Origin: Priestia aryabhattai
GTDB lineage: Bacteria; Bacillota; Bacilli; Bacillales; Bacillaceae_H
Length of the DNA: 64,000 nt
Reading direction: 5' to 3'
NCBI RefSeq assembly: GCF_023715685.1
Contig: NZ_JAMBOQ010000001.1
Coordinates: 248,001 to 312,000 of the forward strand
Below the pieces are notes generated by a model. The model was not told the origin of the DNA and did not search any database. It saw only the letters and a program-made list of their open reading frames with translations. Both the position numbers and the translations under genes were made by a program. Positions 16,488 to 24,700 of this stretch are shown piece after piece. Numbering within the stretch: position 1 is the stretch's first letter; every line of letters starts with the position of its first letter.

Positions 16488-16856
16488 ATGAAATACGACT
16501 TAACAAAATGGGAGCCTCACGGCTATTCTTGTCCTGTGGAAGCAGCCGTTGATGTAGTCGGAGGCAAATGGAAAAGCGTCATTTTATATCAATTATCGAA
16601 GGAACGCCGGCGCTTTAATGAACTGCGCAGACTCATTCCCGGCGTGACGCAGCGAATGCTCACGCTGCAGCTTCGCGAACTCGAGCGCGACGGAATTATC
16701 CACCGCGAAGTCTATAAACAAGTTCCGCCTAAAGTAGAATATTATTTAACGCCTTTTGGAGAAACGCTCATCCCTATTATCGAGCTGATGTTTCAATGGG
16801 GATATAATCATACCGATAAAATTGCTGAAGCGAGAATTCAAGCAGAGAAAGAGTAA
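16488..16856 (+). CDS. HxlR-family (DUF24) transcriptional regulator
   Basis: A 122-residue winged-helix regulator: YSCPVEAAVDVVGGKWKSVI, RRFNELRRLIPGVTQRMLT and LRELERDGIIHREVY are the diagnostic HxlR motifs. It carries one Cys near the N-terminus (position 15) in the place where redox- and quinone-sensing members (HypR, YodB, CatR) have their reactive thiol. Start at 16488 has AAAGGAG eight bases upstream; a longer frame to 16452 has none. Divergent from the crotonase gene and convergent with the P450 gene; one of the neighbouring oxidative/aromatic genes may be its target, but that is inference. Confidence 0.85.
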   Translation: MKYDLTKWEPHGYSCPVEAAVDVVGGKWKSVILYQLSKERRRFNELRRLIPGVTQRMLTLQLRELERDGIIHREVYKQVPPKVEYYLTPFGETLIPIIELMFQWGYNHTDKIAEARIQAEKE

Positions 16857-16881
16857 AAAGCACGCAAAGCATGCTTTTTTT
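16855..16881. terminator. Terminator between the HxlR and P450 genes
   Basis: Imperfect stem AAAGCA(C)GC / GC(A)TGCTTT with an AAA loop and a following run of seven T on the plus strand. Confidence 0.65.
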
Positions 16882-18094
16882 ATACATGTTTACGAATCAA
16901 TAATTCTTTTAACCCATATACAAATGTGCTTTCAATCGGCTTTAACTCAAATGACGGGCTCCAGTCCATCTGCGGATAGCGGTCAATCAGCTCGGACAGC
17001 ATAATTTTTGCTTCTATTCGAGCAAGCGGTGCTCCCAAGCAAAAATGAATGCCTCTTCCAAATGCCATATGCACATTTGGCTTTCGATCGATTTTAAATA
17101 CATCCGGCTTTTCAAAATACTGAGCGTCTCGATGCGCTGACCCCATCCATGGAATTACGTGTTCGCCAGCTTTTAGCTTCTTTCCTGCAAGAATCACATC
17201 TTCTTTTACGATTCGGTGAAGAGCTTGAACGGGTGAACGATAGCGAAGAACTTCTTCAATCGCAGAAGGCAAAAGTTCTTTCTCTCGTTTGAGTCGTTCA
17301 AAAGAAGCTTTATCTTCCATCAAACAATAAATAGTATTTGAAATTAAATTTGTTGTAGTTTCGTTGCCTGCAATCAGCAGCAAAATGGAAAACCCGACGA
17401 TTTCTTCATCTGTTAGCTGTTTCCCTTCTTCTTTTGCCTGAAGAAACACGGAGATAATATCATCTCCCGGATGCGTGCGTTTTTCTTCAATGATTCGATA
17501 AAAATAAGTTTCTAGCTCATCATTTGCTTTCATTTTCTCTTGCTGCAATTTTTCTAGCGTTTCACGTTCGTTATTCGATGGACCTGCTACGATAATATCC
17601 GACCAATCTTTAAACTGGCGCTGATCTTCTATTGGTACGCCTAAAATGTCGGCAATCACCATAACCGGAAGCGGATAGGAAAGATGCTCGACTATATCAA
17701 TATCTTCAAGATGCTCAACTTCTTGTAATAATTCATTTGTAATACGAGCAATTTTAGGCTCCCATGCTTTCATTGCTTTAGGCGTAAAAGCTTTATTAAC
17801 AAGCCCTCTCATTTCAGCATGTTTAGGCGGATCAATATTAATTAGGCTCGTTCCTAGAGCCGTTCGTCTTTGATTTTGTGAAGGTCTTCGATCAGAAGAA
17901 AAAATATTCTTTTGTTCTAGCACTTCTTTGACCCCGTCATAGTGAAAAACATCCCATACCTGCCTTTCTTCATCCCACTGCACAGGCGCGCTGTTTCTCA
18001 TGTCTTCGTACCAAGAAAAAGGATTAAAGCGCTCTTCTTTTGTTTGAATCGTATTCACTTGACGGACGATTCCGTTTTCTCTTTCCGTTTTCAT
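16880..18094 (-). CDS. Cytochrome P450, CYP109 family
   Basis: A 404-residue soluble bacterial P450. Visible motifs: I-helix oxygen-activation motif AGNETTT, K-helix ExxR in EEVLR, and the haem-ligand loop FGRGIHFCLGAPLAR (Cys about residue 351). The sequence parallels B. subtilis CYP109B1 (YjiB) and the B. megaterium CYP109 enzymes along its length (INIDPPKHAEMRGLVNKAFTP, LSYPLPVMVIADILGVP). CYP109 enzymes hydroxylate fatty acids, terpenoids and steroids/vitamin D. No ferredoxin or reductase gene is adjacent, so electrons must come from partners elsewhere. A perfect 16-bp palindrome lies 30 bases upstream, a likely repressor operator. The native substrate cannot be read from the sequence. 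Confidence 0.88.
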   Translation of the reverse strand: MKTERENGIVRQVNTIQTKEERFNPFSWYEDMRNSAPVQWDEERQVWDVFHYDGVKEVLEQKNIFSSDRRPSQNQRRTALGTSLINIDPPKHAEMRGLVNKAFTPKAMKAWEPKIARITNELLQEVEHLEDIDIVEHLSYPLPVMVIADILGVPIEDQRQFKDWSDIIVAGPSNNERETLEKLQQEKMKANDELETYFYRIIEEKRTHPGDDIISVFLQAKEEGKQLTDEEIVGFSILLLIAGNETTTNLISNTIYCLMEDKASFERLKREKELLPSAIEEVLRYRSPVQALHRIVKEDVILAGKKLKAGEHVIPWMGSAHRDAQYFEKPDVFKIDRKPNVHMAFGRGIHFCLGAPLARIEAKIMLSELIDRYPQMDWSPSFELKPIESTFVYGLKELLIRKHV

Positions 18095-18123
18095 TTTAAA
18101 ACCTCCCCGTATCGTTCAATAGA

Positions 18124-18139
18124 ATGACTATATAGTCAT
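18124..18139. promoter_or_regulatory. 16-bp perfect palindrome upstream of the P450 gene
   Basis: ATGACTATATAGTCAT, perfectly self-complementary, ending 30 bases before the P450 start codon; size and position suit a dimeric repressor. The regulator is not identified. Confidence 0.6.
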
Positions 18140-18231
18140 CTATGACCAAATAGTACCATATATAAGAATTTTCTTAAAAATGATAGCTGTACCTTTTAGT
18201 AAAAATGAATCAATAGGAGGGTATATTTTAC

Positions 18232-18266
18232 AAAAAAGGGCAGACGCTGTGCGCCTGCCTTTTTTA
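18232..18266 (-). terminator. Terminator of the doxX gene
   Basis: Stem GGCAG(A)CGC / GCG(C)CTGCC flanked by A6 and T6, overlapping the doxX stop codon. Confidence 0.85.
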
Positions 18267-18659
18267 AGAATAATGTTCTTCTGGTTTTTGTAATCGATTG
18301 TCTAACGCGTACGCACCGCTTCCTGCTAGAATCATATGAAGCGAAACGACAAAAAGCGCAAGCTCAAGCTCATAGCCGCCTGTAAAACCAGCACCGCTTT
18401 TCGCTGTAAAAATAGCACCAATCATCACAATCGCAAACAAGACACCGACTAAGCGCGTTTGAAATCCAAGAATCATGGCAGCTCCCCCTACGAATTCAAT
18501 AACAGCAACCGCATAAGCGAAAAACGCAGGAATGCCCATGCTGTGGAAAAAGCCAACTGTATTATCAATACCGCTTTGAAATTTGCCAAGTCCATGAATA
18601 AAAAACGTTAGCCCTAACATGAGACGAAGTAAAAACGTTCCAAGCTGACAGCTTTTCAT
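18264..18659 (-). CDS. DoxX-family membrane protein
   Basis: A 131-residue protein with four predicted membrane segments and the DoxX hallmark near the N-terminus (LLRLMLGLTFFIHGLGKF). The start ATG at 18657-18659 has AAGGAGG seven bases upstream; the frame continues upstream without a binding site. B. subtilis CatD (YfiD), a DoxX protein linked to catechol detoxification, is repressed by HxlR/DUF24 proteins (YodB, CatR). Here an operator-like palindrome covers the -10 box, and an HxlR gene is 1.4 kb away. DoxX proteins are membrane components of quinone/thiol redox protection; precise function unknown. Confidence 0.8.
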   Translation of the reverse strand: MKSCQLGTFLLRLMLGLTFFIHGLGKFQSGIDNTVGFFHSMGIPAFFAYAVAVIEFVGGAAMILGFQTRLVGVLFAIVMIGAIFTAKSGAGFTGGYELELALFVVSLHMILAGSGAYALDNRLQKPEEHYS

Positions 18660-18692
18660 TTCTTTTCCTCCTTTTTTACTTTTGTCTACACA

Positions 18693-18728
18693 TGTAACAA
18701 TTTTAGTTACAACTGAGAACAAATTCAA
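18693..18728 (-). promoter_or_regulatory. doxX promoter with overlapping operator
   Basis: Minus strand TTGAAT (18723-18728), 17-base spacer, TAAAAT (18700-18705). The perfect inverted repeat TGTAAC-N7-GTTACA (18693-18711) covers the -10 box. The layout suits repression, for instance by an HxlR- or MarR-type protein. Confidence 0.65.
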
Positions 18729-18807
18729 GGGGTTAGAACAGAAAAACAAAATATCAGTAGATTTCTCTTTCTCATTTTAGATATTCCTTCTATAAGTCAG
18801 ACCCTAC

Positions 18808-20229
18808 TCAGTCACGGTGAAGATAAGATAGAAAAGCAAAAATATGATCCTGAATAATGAGTTCTGCCGTAGTAGAATGGCTCTTTAATGATAGATGCTC
18901 AGAGTATCGAAACCGGTTGAATTTATTTACGTCAACGTGGTGGACGGCCTGAACATGAAAATCTTCTATTATCGCTTTTGCTTGAGCAAAAGGCGGAACA
19001 ACAAGAGATTCGGTTCCAATTTGCTCCAGACACTCTCTGCTTATCGCATGAGGAACAGCTGTCATGGAGCTCATTAATAAATCTTTTCTTCCTACCGTCT
19101 CATTTAACACATACTTCCACCCCTGCACAACATGCGTGAGCTTGGCTTCATCTTCACATACGTTTAAAGCTACATCAACACCGCTCGCTATCGCTGAAGC
19201 AAACGGATATAACTCTTGAGCTGAAAGAACAAAATCCCCGTCTATAAAAAGAAGAATATCTCCTGTTGCTGCAAGTGCCCCTGCAGCTCTTCCGCAATCA
19301 TGCCCTAGCCGCTCATCGTAGACGATGGTTTTGACGCCCTGTCCTTTGGCATACTTCTCTGACTGATCCGTAGAGCCGTTAATCACAACAATAATTTCTA
19401 ACGGTTCAAGTTTTCTTGCTTCTGCAATTACTTGTTTGATTGTTTGTTCCTCGTTGCAAACTGGAATAATGACAGACAGCTGTTTTCCTCCATAAAAAGA
19501 AGATAATTTCCCCCAGCCGTGCTCAACAACTGGAATGGACTGCGTAAGCATATCAACTCGCCTTTTACGATTTGACGCAAGCGTGTAGTATGTTTGAAGA
19601 AGCTGCTGGTAGGATTGAATTCGCTCTCTGCTGCGCAGCGGGCGATCAAACGGGCGAAAGCTTCCCTTTCCCTGCGTTTCAATCGTCATATGCGTGCTTA
19701 CACGATACTGTGTTAAAAACGTCACAAATAAAGAAAGAGGCGGCAGATCCCAGTAGTTCTGCAACACGTTTATCAGCACCCCGTAAGGCGCTTTTAAATC
19801 AGCGTTGGCGCGATGAGGCTTCCCGATCGCATGATGCAAGACCGCACTCCACGTCAGCTCGCTGCGGTTACAAGCATTCATTTTTGTTTTATCCCACTTG
19901 TTTAGCACAACATCGCTGTTTCCAAATAACAAAGGCTGAACAAAACGCTCAAGCTCAGAAGCAGAAAGAATAATGTCTCCGTCTACAAATAAGACGGCCT
20001 CTCCTTTAGCAATCTTCGCTCCTTCCATTCTTGCTTCATGTGGAGAAAGGCGTTTTCCCACTACTTTTACCGTGCATCCCTCTTCTTTAGCTATTTTCAC
20101 TGAAGCATCGGTACACCCATTGGCAATCACAATAATCTCAAGCACATTCACTTTCTTAATTTCCTTAAGCACGTTTTTTAGCGTTTCTTCTTCATTATAA
20201 ATGGGCAGAACGACAGAAAGAGTTTTCAT
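18808..20229 (-). CDS. Tandem-domain family 2 glycosyltransferase
   Basis: A 473-residue protein containing two GT-A (family 2) modules. Module 1 has VVLPIYNEEETL, ANGCTDAS and FVDGD. After a ~100-residue linker, module 2 has VIIPVCNEEQTI, INGSTDQS and FIDGD, and ends with a TAVPHAI...VVPPFAQAKAI...VDVNKFNR segment. That tail is shared with the modules of the second glycosyltransferase in this cluster but is not general to GT2 enzymes. No membrane segments, so it is cytoplasmic. Start at 20229 has GGGGTG six bases upstream. Last gene of the five-gene cluster with nucleotide-sugar dehydrogenase and DUF2642-like genes. Acceptor and donor unknown; a uronic-acid-type donor is plausible from the neighbour. 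Confidence 0.8.
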   Translation of the reverse strand: MKTLSVVLPIYNEEETLKNVLKEIKKVNVLEIIVIANGCTDASVKIAKEEGCTVKVVGKRLSPHEARMEGAKIAKGEAVLFVDGDIILSASELERFVQPLLFGNSDVVLNKWDKTKMNACNRSELTWSAVLHHAIGKPHRANADLKAPYGVLINVLQNYWDLPPLSLFVTFLTQYRVSTHMTIETQGKGSFRPFDRPLRSRERIQSYQQLLQTYYTLASNRKRRVDMLTQSIPVVEHGWGKLSSFYGGKQLSVIIPVCNEEQTIKQVIAEARKLEPLEIIVVINGSTDQSEKYAKGQGVKTIVYDERLGHDCGRAAGALAATGDILLFIDGDFVLSAQELYPFASAIASGVDVALNVCEDEAKLTHVVQGWKYVLNETVGRKDLLMSSMTAVPHAISRECLEQIGTESLVVPPFAQAKAIIEDFHVQAVHHVDVNKFNRFRYSEHLSLKSHSTTAELIIQDHIFAFLSYLHRD

Positions 20230-20264
20230 TGATATCACCCCTAAAAAAAGAACCACTGAGCAAT

Positions 20265-21497
20265 TCAGCGGCTACATTCATTTAAAATACCTCTTGTATC
20301 CACAACTTTTTTTGCGTATCTTACAATCGACCAATCGATTTGACTATGATCGGTTAACACAAGTACAACATCGCTTTTTTCAACTTCTTCTTTTGTCAGC
20401 GGGACAGAGAAATACGTTTGCTTATTTAATATAGCGGAGTCAATGTAAGGGTCATGGTACGCTAACTCATACCCTTTTGCTAAAAGACCTTCACACACCG
20501 CCAGCGCCGGCGATTCACGCATATCATTTACATCTTTTTTATACGCCACGCCTACAACAAACACTCGTTTTTCATTTGCTGCAAGCTGCTTTTCAACTCG
20601 CCTAATCACTTTATTTGGCATTTCTTCATTAATATGATGAGCAGCTTCAATAAGTTCGCTCGTTAACCCATTTTGCTTTAGTTTCCATAAAAAATACAGC
20701 GGGTCAACAGGTATGCAGTGTCCTCCAATTCCAGGGCCTGGATAATACGGAGTGAACCCAAACGGCTTAGTAGATGCCGCCTGTAATACCTCATGAAAAT
20801 CAATGCCTAATTCCTCGCACAGTTCATTTGTTTCATTCACCAACGAAATATTGACAAGGCGCTGAATATTTTCAAACAGCTTGCACATTTCCGCTACTTT
20901 TGGAGAAGAAACAGGCACGACTTGCTGAAAAATACTTTCATAAAACATCTGCACGTGATAAAGGCAGTTTTTACTGTAGCCGCTAATCACTTTTGGAATA
21001 TACTCAATGTCGTACGACTTGTTTGCTGGATCGACTCGCTCTGGAGAATAAGCTAAATAAAAATCAACTCCCGCTTGCAAATCAGACTCCTTTAAAATGG
21101 GTAAAACGACTTCTTCAAGCGTGCCTGGATAGGTAGAGCTTTCATAAATAACGGTTTGCCCTTTTACCATATGTTCTTTCAAAAACGTAGATGCGCTAAT
21201 AACTGGTCCTAAGTCCGGATTATGATTCTCTGTAATAGGAGTTGGAACGGTCACCACTACATAATCGCATACTTGAAATGCGGAAATACCTTTTTGCAAT
21301 TCATATGCTTGAAAGTTTTTCTCGCTTTGAATCACATCATTACGTACATCTGGAATATAGCTTTTCCCTTGTTTTAGCGCTTCAATTTTCCGGACGTCAA
21401 TATCAAGTCCAATCACGGTATAGTTTTTCTTAGCAAACAAAAGAGCAAGCGGCAGTCCTACATACCCAAGACCAATAACGGCAACTTTTTTATTCAT
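20265..21497 (-). CDS. UDP-glucose/UDP-HexNAc 6-dehydrogenase family protein
   Basis: A 410-residue NAD-dependent nucleotide-sugar dehydrogenase. N-terminal Rossmann motif GLGYVGLPLA, central region VPTPITENHNPDL, catalytic-Cys loop GPGIGGHCIPVDP (Cys about residue 257) and C-terminal domain with VGVAYKKDVNDMRESPA. The DMRESPA motif and length fit the UDP-N-acetylglucosamine/mannosamine dehydrogenase group (WbpA/WecC/TviB-like) better than UDP-glucose dehydrogenase, but the substrate is not certain. It supplies a uronic-acid sugar nucleotide. The gene overlaps the end of the upstream glycosyltransferase by 8 bases, so they are co-translated, and the product is probably used by the flanking transferases. 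Confidence 0.85.
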   Translation of the reverse strand: MNKKVAVIGLGYVGLPLALLFAKKNYTVIGLDIDVRKIEALKQGKSYIPDVRNDVIQSEKNFQAYELQKGISAFQVCDYVVVTVPTPITENHNPDLGPVISASTFLKEHMVKGQTVIYESSTYPGTLEEVVLPILKESDLQAGVDFYLAYSPERVDPANKSYDIEYIPKVISGYSKNCLYHVQMFYESIFQQVVPVSSPKVAEMCKLFENIQRLVNISLVNETNELCEELGIDFHEVLQAASTKPFGFTPYYPGPGIGGHCIPVDPLYFLWKLKQNGLTSELIEAAHHINEEMPNKVIRRVEKQLAANEKRVFVVGVAYKKDVNDMRESPALAVCEGLLAKGYELAYHDPYIDSAILNKQTYFSVPLTKEEVEKSDVVLVLTDHSQIDWSIVRYAKKVVDTRGILNECSR

Positions 21498-23022
21498 CCT
21501 TCAACACCTCAAACAAAAGATCATGTCTTCGTATGTCTGGAAGAAATTCGCCTCTTTCGCTAGTTTGGCTAATATAGTACGCCATGGCCTCTACATAATC
21601 TCCTAGGATTCGCTGAGTTGATGCTGCTAGACCTTTGACTTTCATATGCTCTTTTCGAATCCGGTTCGTTCGCGCCACATCCACAAAATGAACAGGTTGA
21701 ACCGTAAAGCCGTACATGATACTTTTTAATTGAAATAAAGGGGGAATAATAAGAGAATCATAGCCCACTTTCTCCATTACATCTCGTTTAATGGCATGCG
21801 GAATTGCCGTCGTTGTATTGATCGTTAAATCAGGACGTTTGCAAACAAGATTAAGAAAATATTTCGCAGCACTTACAGAGTGAATAGGATGCACTTCGTC
21901 AAGCAGACACTCTAAATTATTAAGCGCTACATCAATGCCTTGGTCAGCTGCTTCTAGATACGGACGTAAGTTTTCCGCGGAAATCACAATATCTCCATCT
22001 ATGAACAAGCAAATTTCACCGCTGCTGTACATCGCACCAATTGCTCGAGGTACATTGTGTCCGAGCCTCTGCCTATAATGAAGAACAGTAGCTCCGGCTT
22101 CGATCGCTCGCTTAACCGTTACTTCATCGGCTCCGTTGGCAACCACAATGATTTCTTCCACTCCGGCTTTTTTTACTTCTTTAATAACGCTGGCAATCGT
22201 TTCTTTTTCTTCGCCTACTGGAATAACAGCACTATACTTAACGCCTATTTTCCGCTTCACATTCGGTGTATAAGTCGAAACAATTTCCCGGTTTCGATCG
22301 CCATCTGTTAGTCCGCCTCTTATTCCTTTTTCTTCAATAAGATGAGCTAACGCTTTAATGTGATCTCCAATAATATAATTAGTAGAAATAGGAAAAGGGG
22401 AATTGGTAGGAATTGTTTTGTGGGTGTTTCTAATCTTATTGGTATAAATAACGTCCGAGGAACACGGTGCAACAATTGACATTCCTTTTAAAAGAGCAAT
22501 CGTATGAGCAAGGGGTGGGTGAGCTAAGTTCTCGTATCCAATTTCAGCAGCCGATTTTTTTTTAATGGCATGCGGAATGGCTGTTAATGCTTGAACGGAT
22601 AAATCTTCACGCTGTAAGCACAAGTTCAGCATGTATTTTGCAACGGAAACAGGATGCGGACGCACCTTCCGTTTCATAATCCATGAAAGGTTGTTTAACG
22701 CTATATCATGACCGATTTCTATAGCATACGTATATTTCATCAGCTCCTCATGAGGAACCGCTATATCTCCGTCCAAAAAAAGCAAAATGTCTCCTTTTGC
22801 TTTTTTAGCCCCAATGGCTCTTCCAATATTAATGCCAAGAGCTTCTTCATAATAAACAGCACGGCAGCCTGCATCCTCGGCAATTTTCTTTGTTGCATCA
22901 CTGGATCCATTTACTACAATGATAATCTCAAACGGCTTTATTTTATGAACTTCTTGAAGCACAGGTAATAACGAATCTCCTTCGTTACAGGCTGGAATAA
23001 TGACTGATACTTTCAAACTCAC
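21490..23022 (-). CDS. Tandem-domain family 2 glycosyltransferase
   Basis: A 510-residue protein with two GT2 modules of about 250 residues each. Module 1: VIIPACNEGDSL, VNGSSDAT, FLDGD, TAIPHAIKKKSAAEIGYENL. Module 2: AVIPVGEEKETI, ANGADEVT, FIDGD, TAIPHAIKRDVMEKVGYDSL. Both have the nucleotide/metal DGD motif, but module 2 lacks the Asn of the usual PxYNE nucleotide-binding motif (VGEE instead). Start is GTG overlapping the upstream small gene by four bases, with GGAG just before. The duplicated modules are clearly homologous to each other and to the other tandem transferase of the cluster, so repeated internal duplication built this locus. Confidence 0.8.
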   Translation of the reverse strand: MSLKVSVIIPACNEGDSLLPVLQEVHKIKPFEIIIVVNGSSDATKKIAEDAGCRAVYYEEALGINIGRAIGAKKAKGDILLFLDGDIAVPHEELMKYTYAIEIGHDIALNNLSWIMKRKVRPHPVSVAKYMLNLCLQREDLSVQALTAIPHAIKKKSAAEIGYENLAHPPLAHTIALLKGMSIVAPCSSDVIYTNKIRNTHKTIPTNSPFPISTNYIIGDHIKALAHLIEEKGIRGGLTDGDRNREIVSTYTPNVKRKIGVKYSAVIPVGEEKETIASVIKEVKKAGVEEIIVVANGADEVTVKRAIEAGATVLHYRQRLGHNVPRAIGAMYSSGEICLFIDGDIVISAENLRPYLEAADQGIDVALNNLECLLDEVHPIHSVSAAKYFLNLVCKRPDLTINTTTAIPHAIKRDVMEKVGYDSLIIPPLFQLKSIMYGFTVQPVHFVDVARTNRIRKEHMKVKGLAASTQRILGDYVEAMAYYISQTSERGEFLPDIRRHDLLFEVLKDE

Positions 23023-23219
23023 TCAACTCCGCTGAAAATTCGAACATACGTAATGGATACTAGTGGAATGGTTACGTCCGTGGGCTCACCATATGAGCTT
23101 GATGTACGCACAACAGCCGCTGCGTCCGTAACAGCAAGCAGTGTTCCATTAATAACGTCAATAGCTGTGATGATTTGCACAAATGAGCCGACATTTTCTC
23201 GTAATGTATCTTGAAACAT
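23019..23219 (-). CDS. Small DUF2642-like protein
   Basis: A 66-residue protein: MFQDTLRENVGSFVQIITAI, then VINGTLLAVTDAAAVVRTSS and IPLVSITYVRIF. This is a short beta-barrel-like pattern (binding face, G-[TS]-L-xx-V-x-D, then I-P-L-xx-I-xx-V) as in the DUF2642/YuzF group of Bacillus small proteins, several of which are associated with spore coats. Cotranslated with the downstream glycosyltransferase through a 4-base overlap. Good ribosome binding site upstream (AAAGGAGAG). Membership of a spore-surface locus is inference. Confidence 0.65.
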   Translation of the reverse strand: MFQDTLRENVGSFVQIITAIDVINGTLLAVTDAAAVVRTSSSYGEPTDVTIPLVSITYVRIFSGVE

Positions 23220-23237
23220 ACTTTTCTCTCCTTTCGT

Positions 23238-23585
23238 TTAAGCGCTTTGAATAGTAACAATGCTTGTAAATGGAAGTAATACCGTTGATGTTGGAGACTC
23301 TACTAATTCTAAATAATCATCTCCTACAAACGTCACAACACCTTCGAGTGGACCAGCCGTTGTTTCAATCACAACTTCTTGCCCGACATACTGCTCGGCA
23401 ATTTCTTTAAAAGGTGATTCTTGAGATTCTTTAATAATACTTATTACGTATTCTTTAAACGTGTCGGAATAAACGATGTCTTCTACTGCTTTTTTTGTGT
23501 TTTCCTGAATAAATTCAGCAAATCGATTTGAAAACAACAGGTGTTTTATCTTTTCTATATAGCGACGGTAACAACAAAAAAACAT
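23238..23585 (-). CDS. DUF2642-like protein with N-terminal helical extension
   Basis: A 115-residue protein, first gene of the cluster. AGGAGG lies ten bases before the ATG. The N-terminal ~65 residues are helical and charged, beginning MFFCCYRRYIEKIKHLL. The C-terminal ~50 residues (YVGQEVVIETTAGPLEGVV, DDYLELV, LLPFTSIVTI) repeat the small beta-rich pattern of the next gene's product. Probably a DUF2642-type module used as a structural or scaffold protein. No catalytic motif seen. The promoter region upstream is AT-rich and I could not assign a sigma factor. Confidence 0.6.
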   Translation of the reverse strand: MFFCCYRRYIEKIKHLLFSNRFAEFIQENTKKAVEDIVYSDTFKEYVISIIKESQESPFKEIAEQYVGQEVVIETTAGPLEGVVTFVGDDYLELVESPTSTVLLPFTSIVTIQSA

Positions 23586-23789
23586 AAATTTTGTTCCTCC
23601 TTTTTATACTGTTATCCCTTCAAATTACCTACAACAATTGACGTAACCTAAGAGATTACTTTACTAATATATACAAGCTCTATCATAAAGGTGACAGAAC
23701 TTTTATCGTATTTTCATACAAATACGCACATGACTAGCCCGTTTTGCATAGGATTATTCTTTGTTACCTAGTCCTGCTGAAACGAAAAC

Positions 23790-23824
23790 AAAAAAGACAA
23801 AGCCCTTAAGCTTTGCCTTTTTTA
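23790..23824 (-). terminator. Terminator of the NlpC/P60 gene
   Basis: Stem AAAAAGGCAAAGC / GCTTTGTCTTTTT (one mismatch) with a six-base loop and T-run on the minus strand, shortly after the stop. Confidence 0.8.
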
Positions 23825-23840
23825 TCTATTAAATTATGAA

Positions 23841-24515
23841 TCAGTTGGCTGCAATACGCTTTGCCCCTATATAGCGCTCTTTCCAATAGCTTGAATTTTT
23901 ATCGCTAATTGTAACGCCTTTAGAAGACGAAGCATTAATAAACTTTCCGTCTCCAAGATAAATGCCTGCATGAGAAGGACCTTCTTTATACGTTTCAAAG
24001 AAAACAAGATCTCCCACTTGGGGTTCACTTACATTTTCACCTGCTTTATAGATATCTTCAACCGTTCTTGGAATATCGATGCCTACACTTTCTTTATATA
24101 CATACTGAAGATATCCGCTGCAGTCAAATCCTGAAGGTGTGGTGCCGCCCCATTTGTACGGCGTGCCCATTAAGGATTTTGCTTTGCTAATTACTTTATC
24201 AACATTTACTTCTGATTCGCCTTCTACAACGCCGCCTTTACCTAATGCATTGTATGTATTTTCTCCAACAATTCCGTCTGCTTCTAGGTTATGTTTCTCT
24301 TGAAAAGCTATGACCGCTTTTTTGGTTTCATAATTAAAATAACGCGATACTTCGCCTTTTAAAAATCCTTTATCTTTTAACACCGTTTTAACTTGTTCCA
24401 CATCATCATTTGTCATCCCTTGTTTTAAAACCGTGTCGCCAAACGCAGCATGTCCCATTGCCGGACTTGCAAATAAAGCTCCTCCTACAAGAAGCGCCGA
24501 TAGCATTTTTTTCAT
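23841..24515 (-). CDS. Secreted NlpC/P60 cell-wall endopeptidase with PG-binding domain
   Basis: A 224-residue exported wall hydrolase. It has a signal peptide (MKKMLSALLVGGALFASPAM, cleavage near AHA), a peptidoglycan-binding type 1 domain (LKQGMTNDDVEQVKTVLKDK...DGIVGENTYNAL) and an NlpC/P60 domain with catalytic Cys in FDCSGYLQYVY and His in PSHAGIYLGDG. The third polar position is Asn (FINASS), allowed in the family. Such enzymes cut gamma-D-Glu-diamino acid bonds in stem peptides. Start at 24515 has GGGGAGG seven bases upstream. A WalR-type direct repeat lies 77 bases upstream, so control by the essential WalRK system is likely. Confidence 0.88.
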   Translation of the reverse strand: MKKMLSALLVGGALFASPAMGHAAFGDTVLKQGMTNDDVEQVKTVLKDKGFLKGEVSRYFNYETKKAVIAFQEKHNLEADGIVGENTYNALGKGGVVEGESEVNVDKVISKAKSLMGTPYKWGGTTPSGFDCSGYLQYVYKESVGIDIPRTVEDIYKAGENVSEPQVGDLVFFETYKEGPSHAGIYLGDGKFINASSSKGVTISDKNSSYWKERYIGAKRIAAN

Positions 24516-24591
24516 TTCGTTTCCTCCCCGAATCATGTTTTAAGCACCGTATAACCATACCATCTGCGGATAACAATTCAATTAATAGAAG

Positions 24592-24608
24592 ATAACAATT
24601 TGATAACA
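24592..24608 (-). promoter_or_regulatory. WalR (YycF) box upstream of the NlpC/P60 gene
   Basis: Minus strand TGTTAT-CAAAT-TGTTAT matches the WalR consensus TGTWAH-N5-TGTWAH exactly. A third TGTTAT half-site occurs at 24570-24575. Confidence 0.7.
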
Positions 24609-24700
24609 ATCTTCTTAAACAGCCTCAACTCTTGGATGTAAAACGCCGAAATATAAGAAGAAGAGAAAAACAACTATTCTAGCAAATAAAGGTGATAAAC

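Noticed and set aside
19572..19973. A 133-codon plus-strand frame within the tandem glycosyltransferase gene.
   Set aside because: Opposite a clear GT2 coding sequence, no start signal, composition typical of an antisense shadow.
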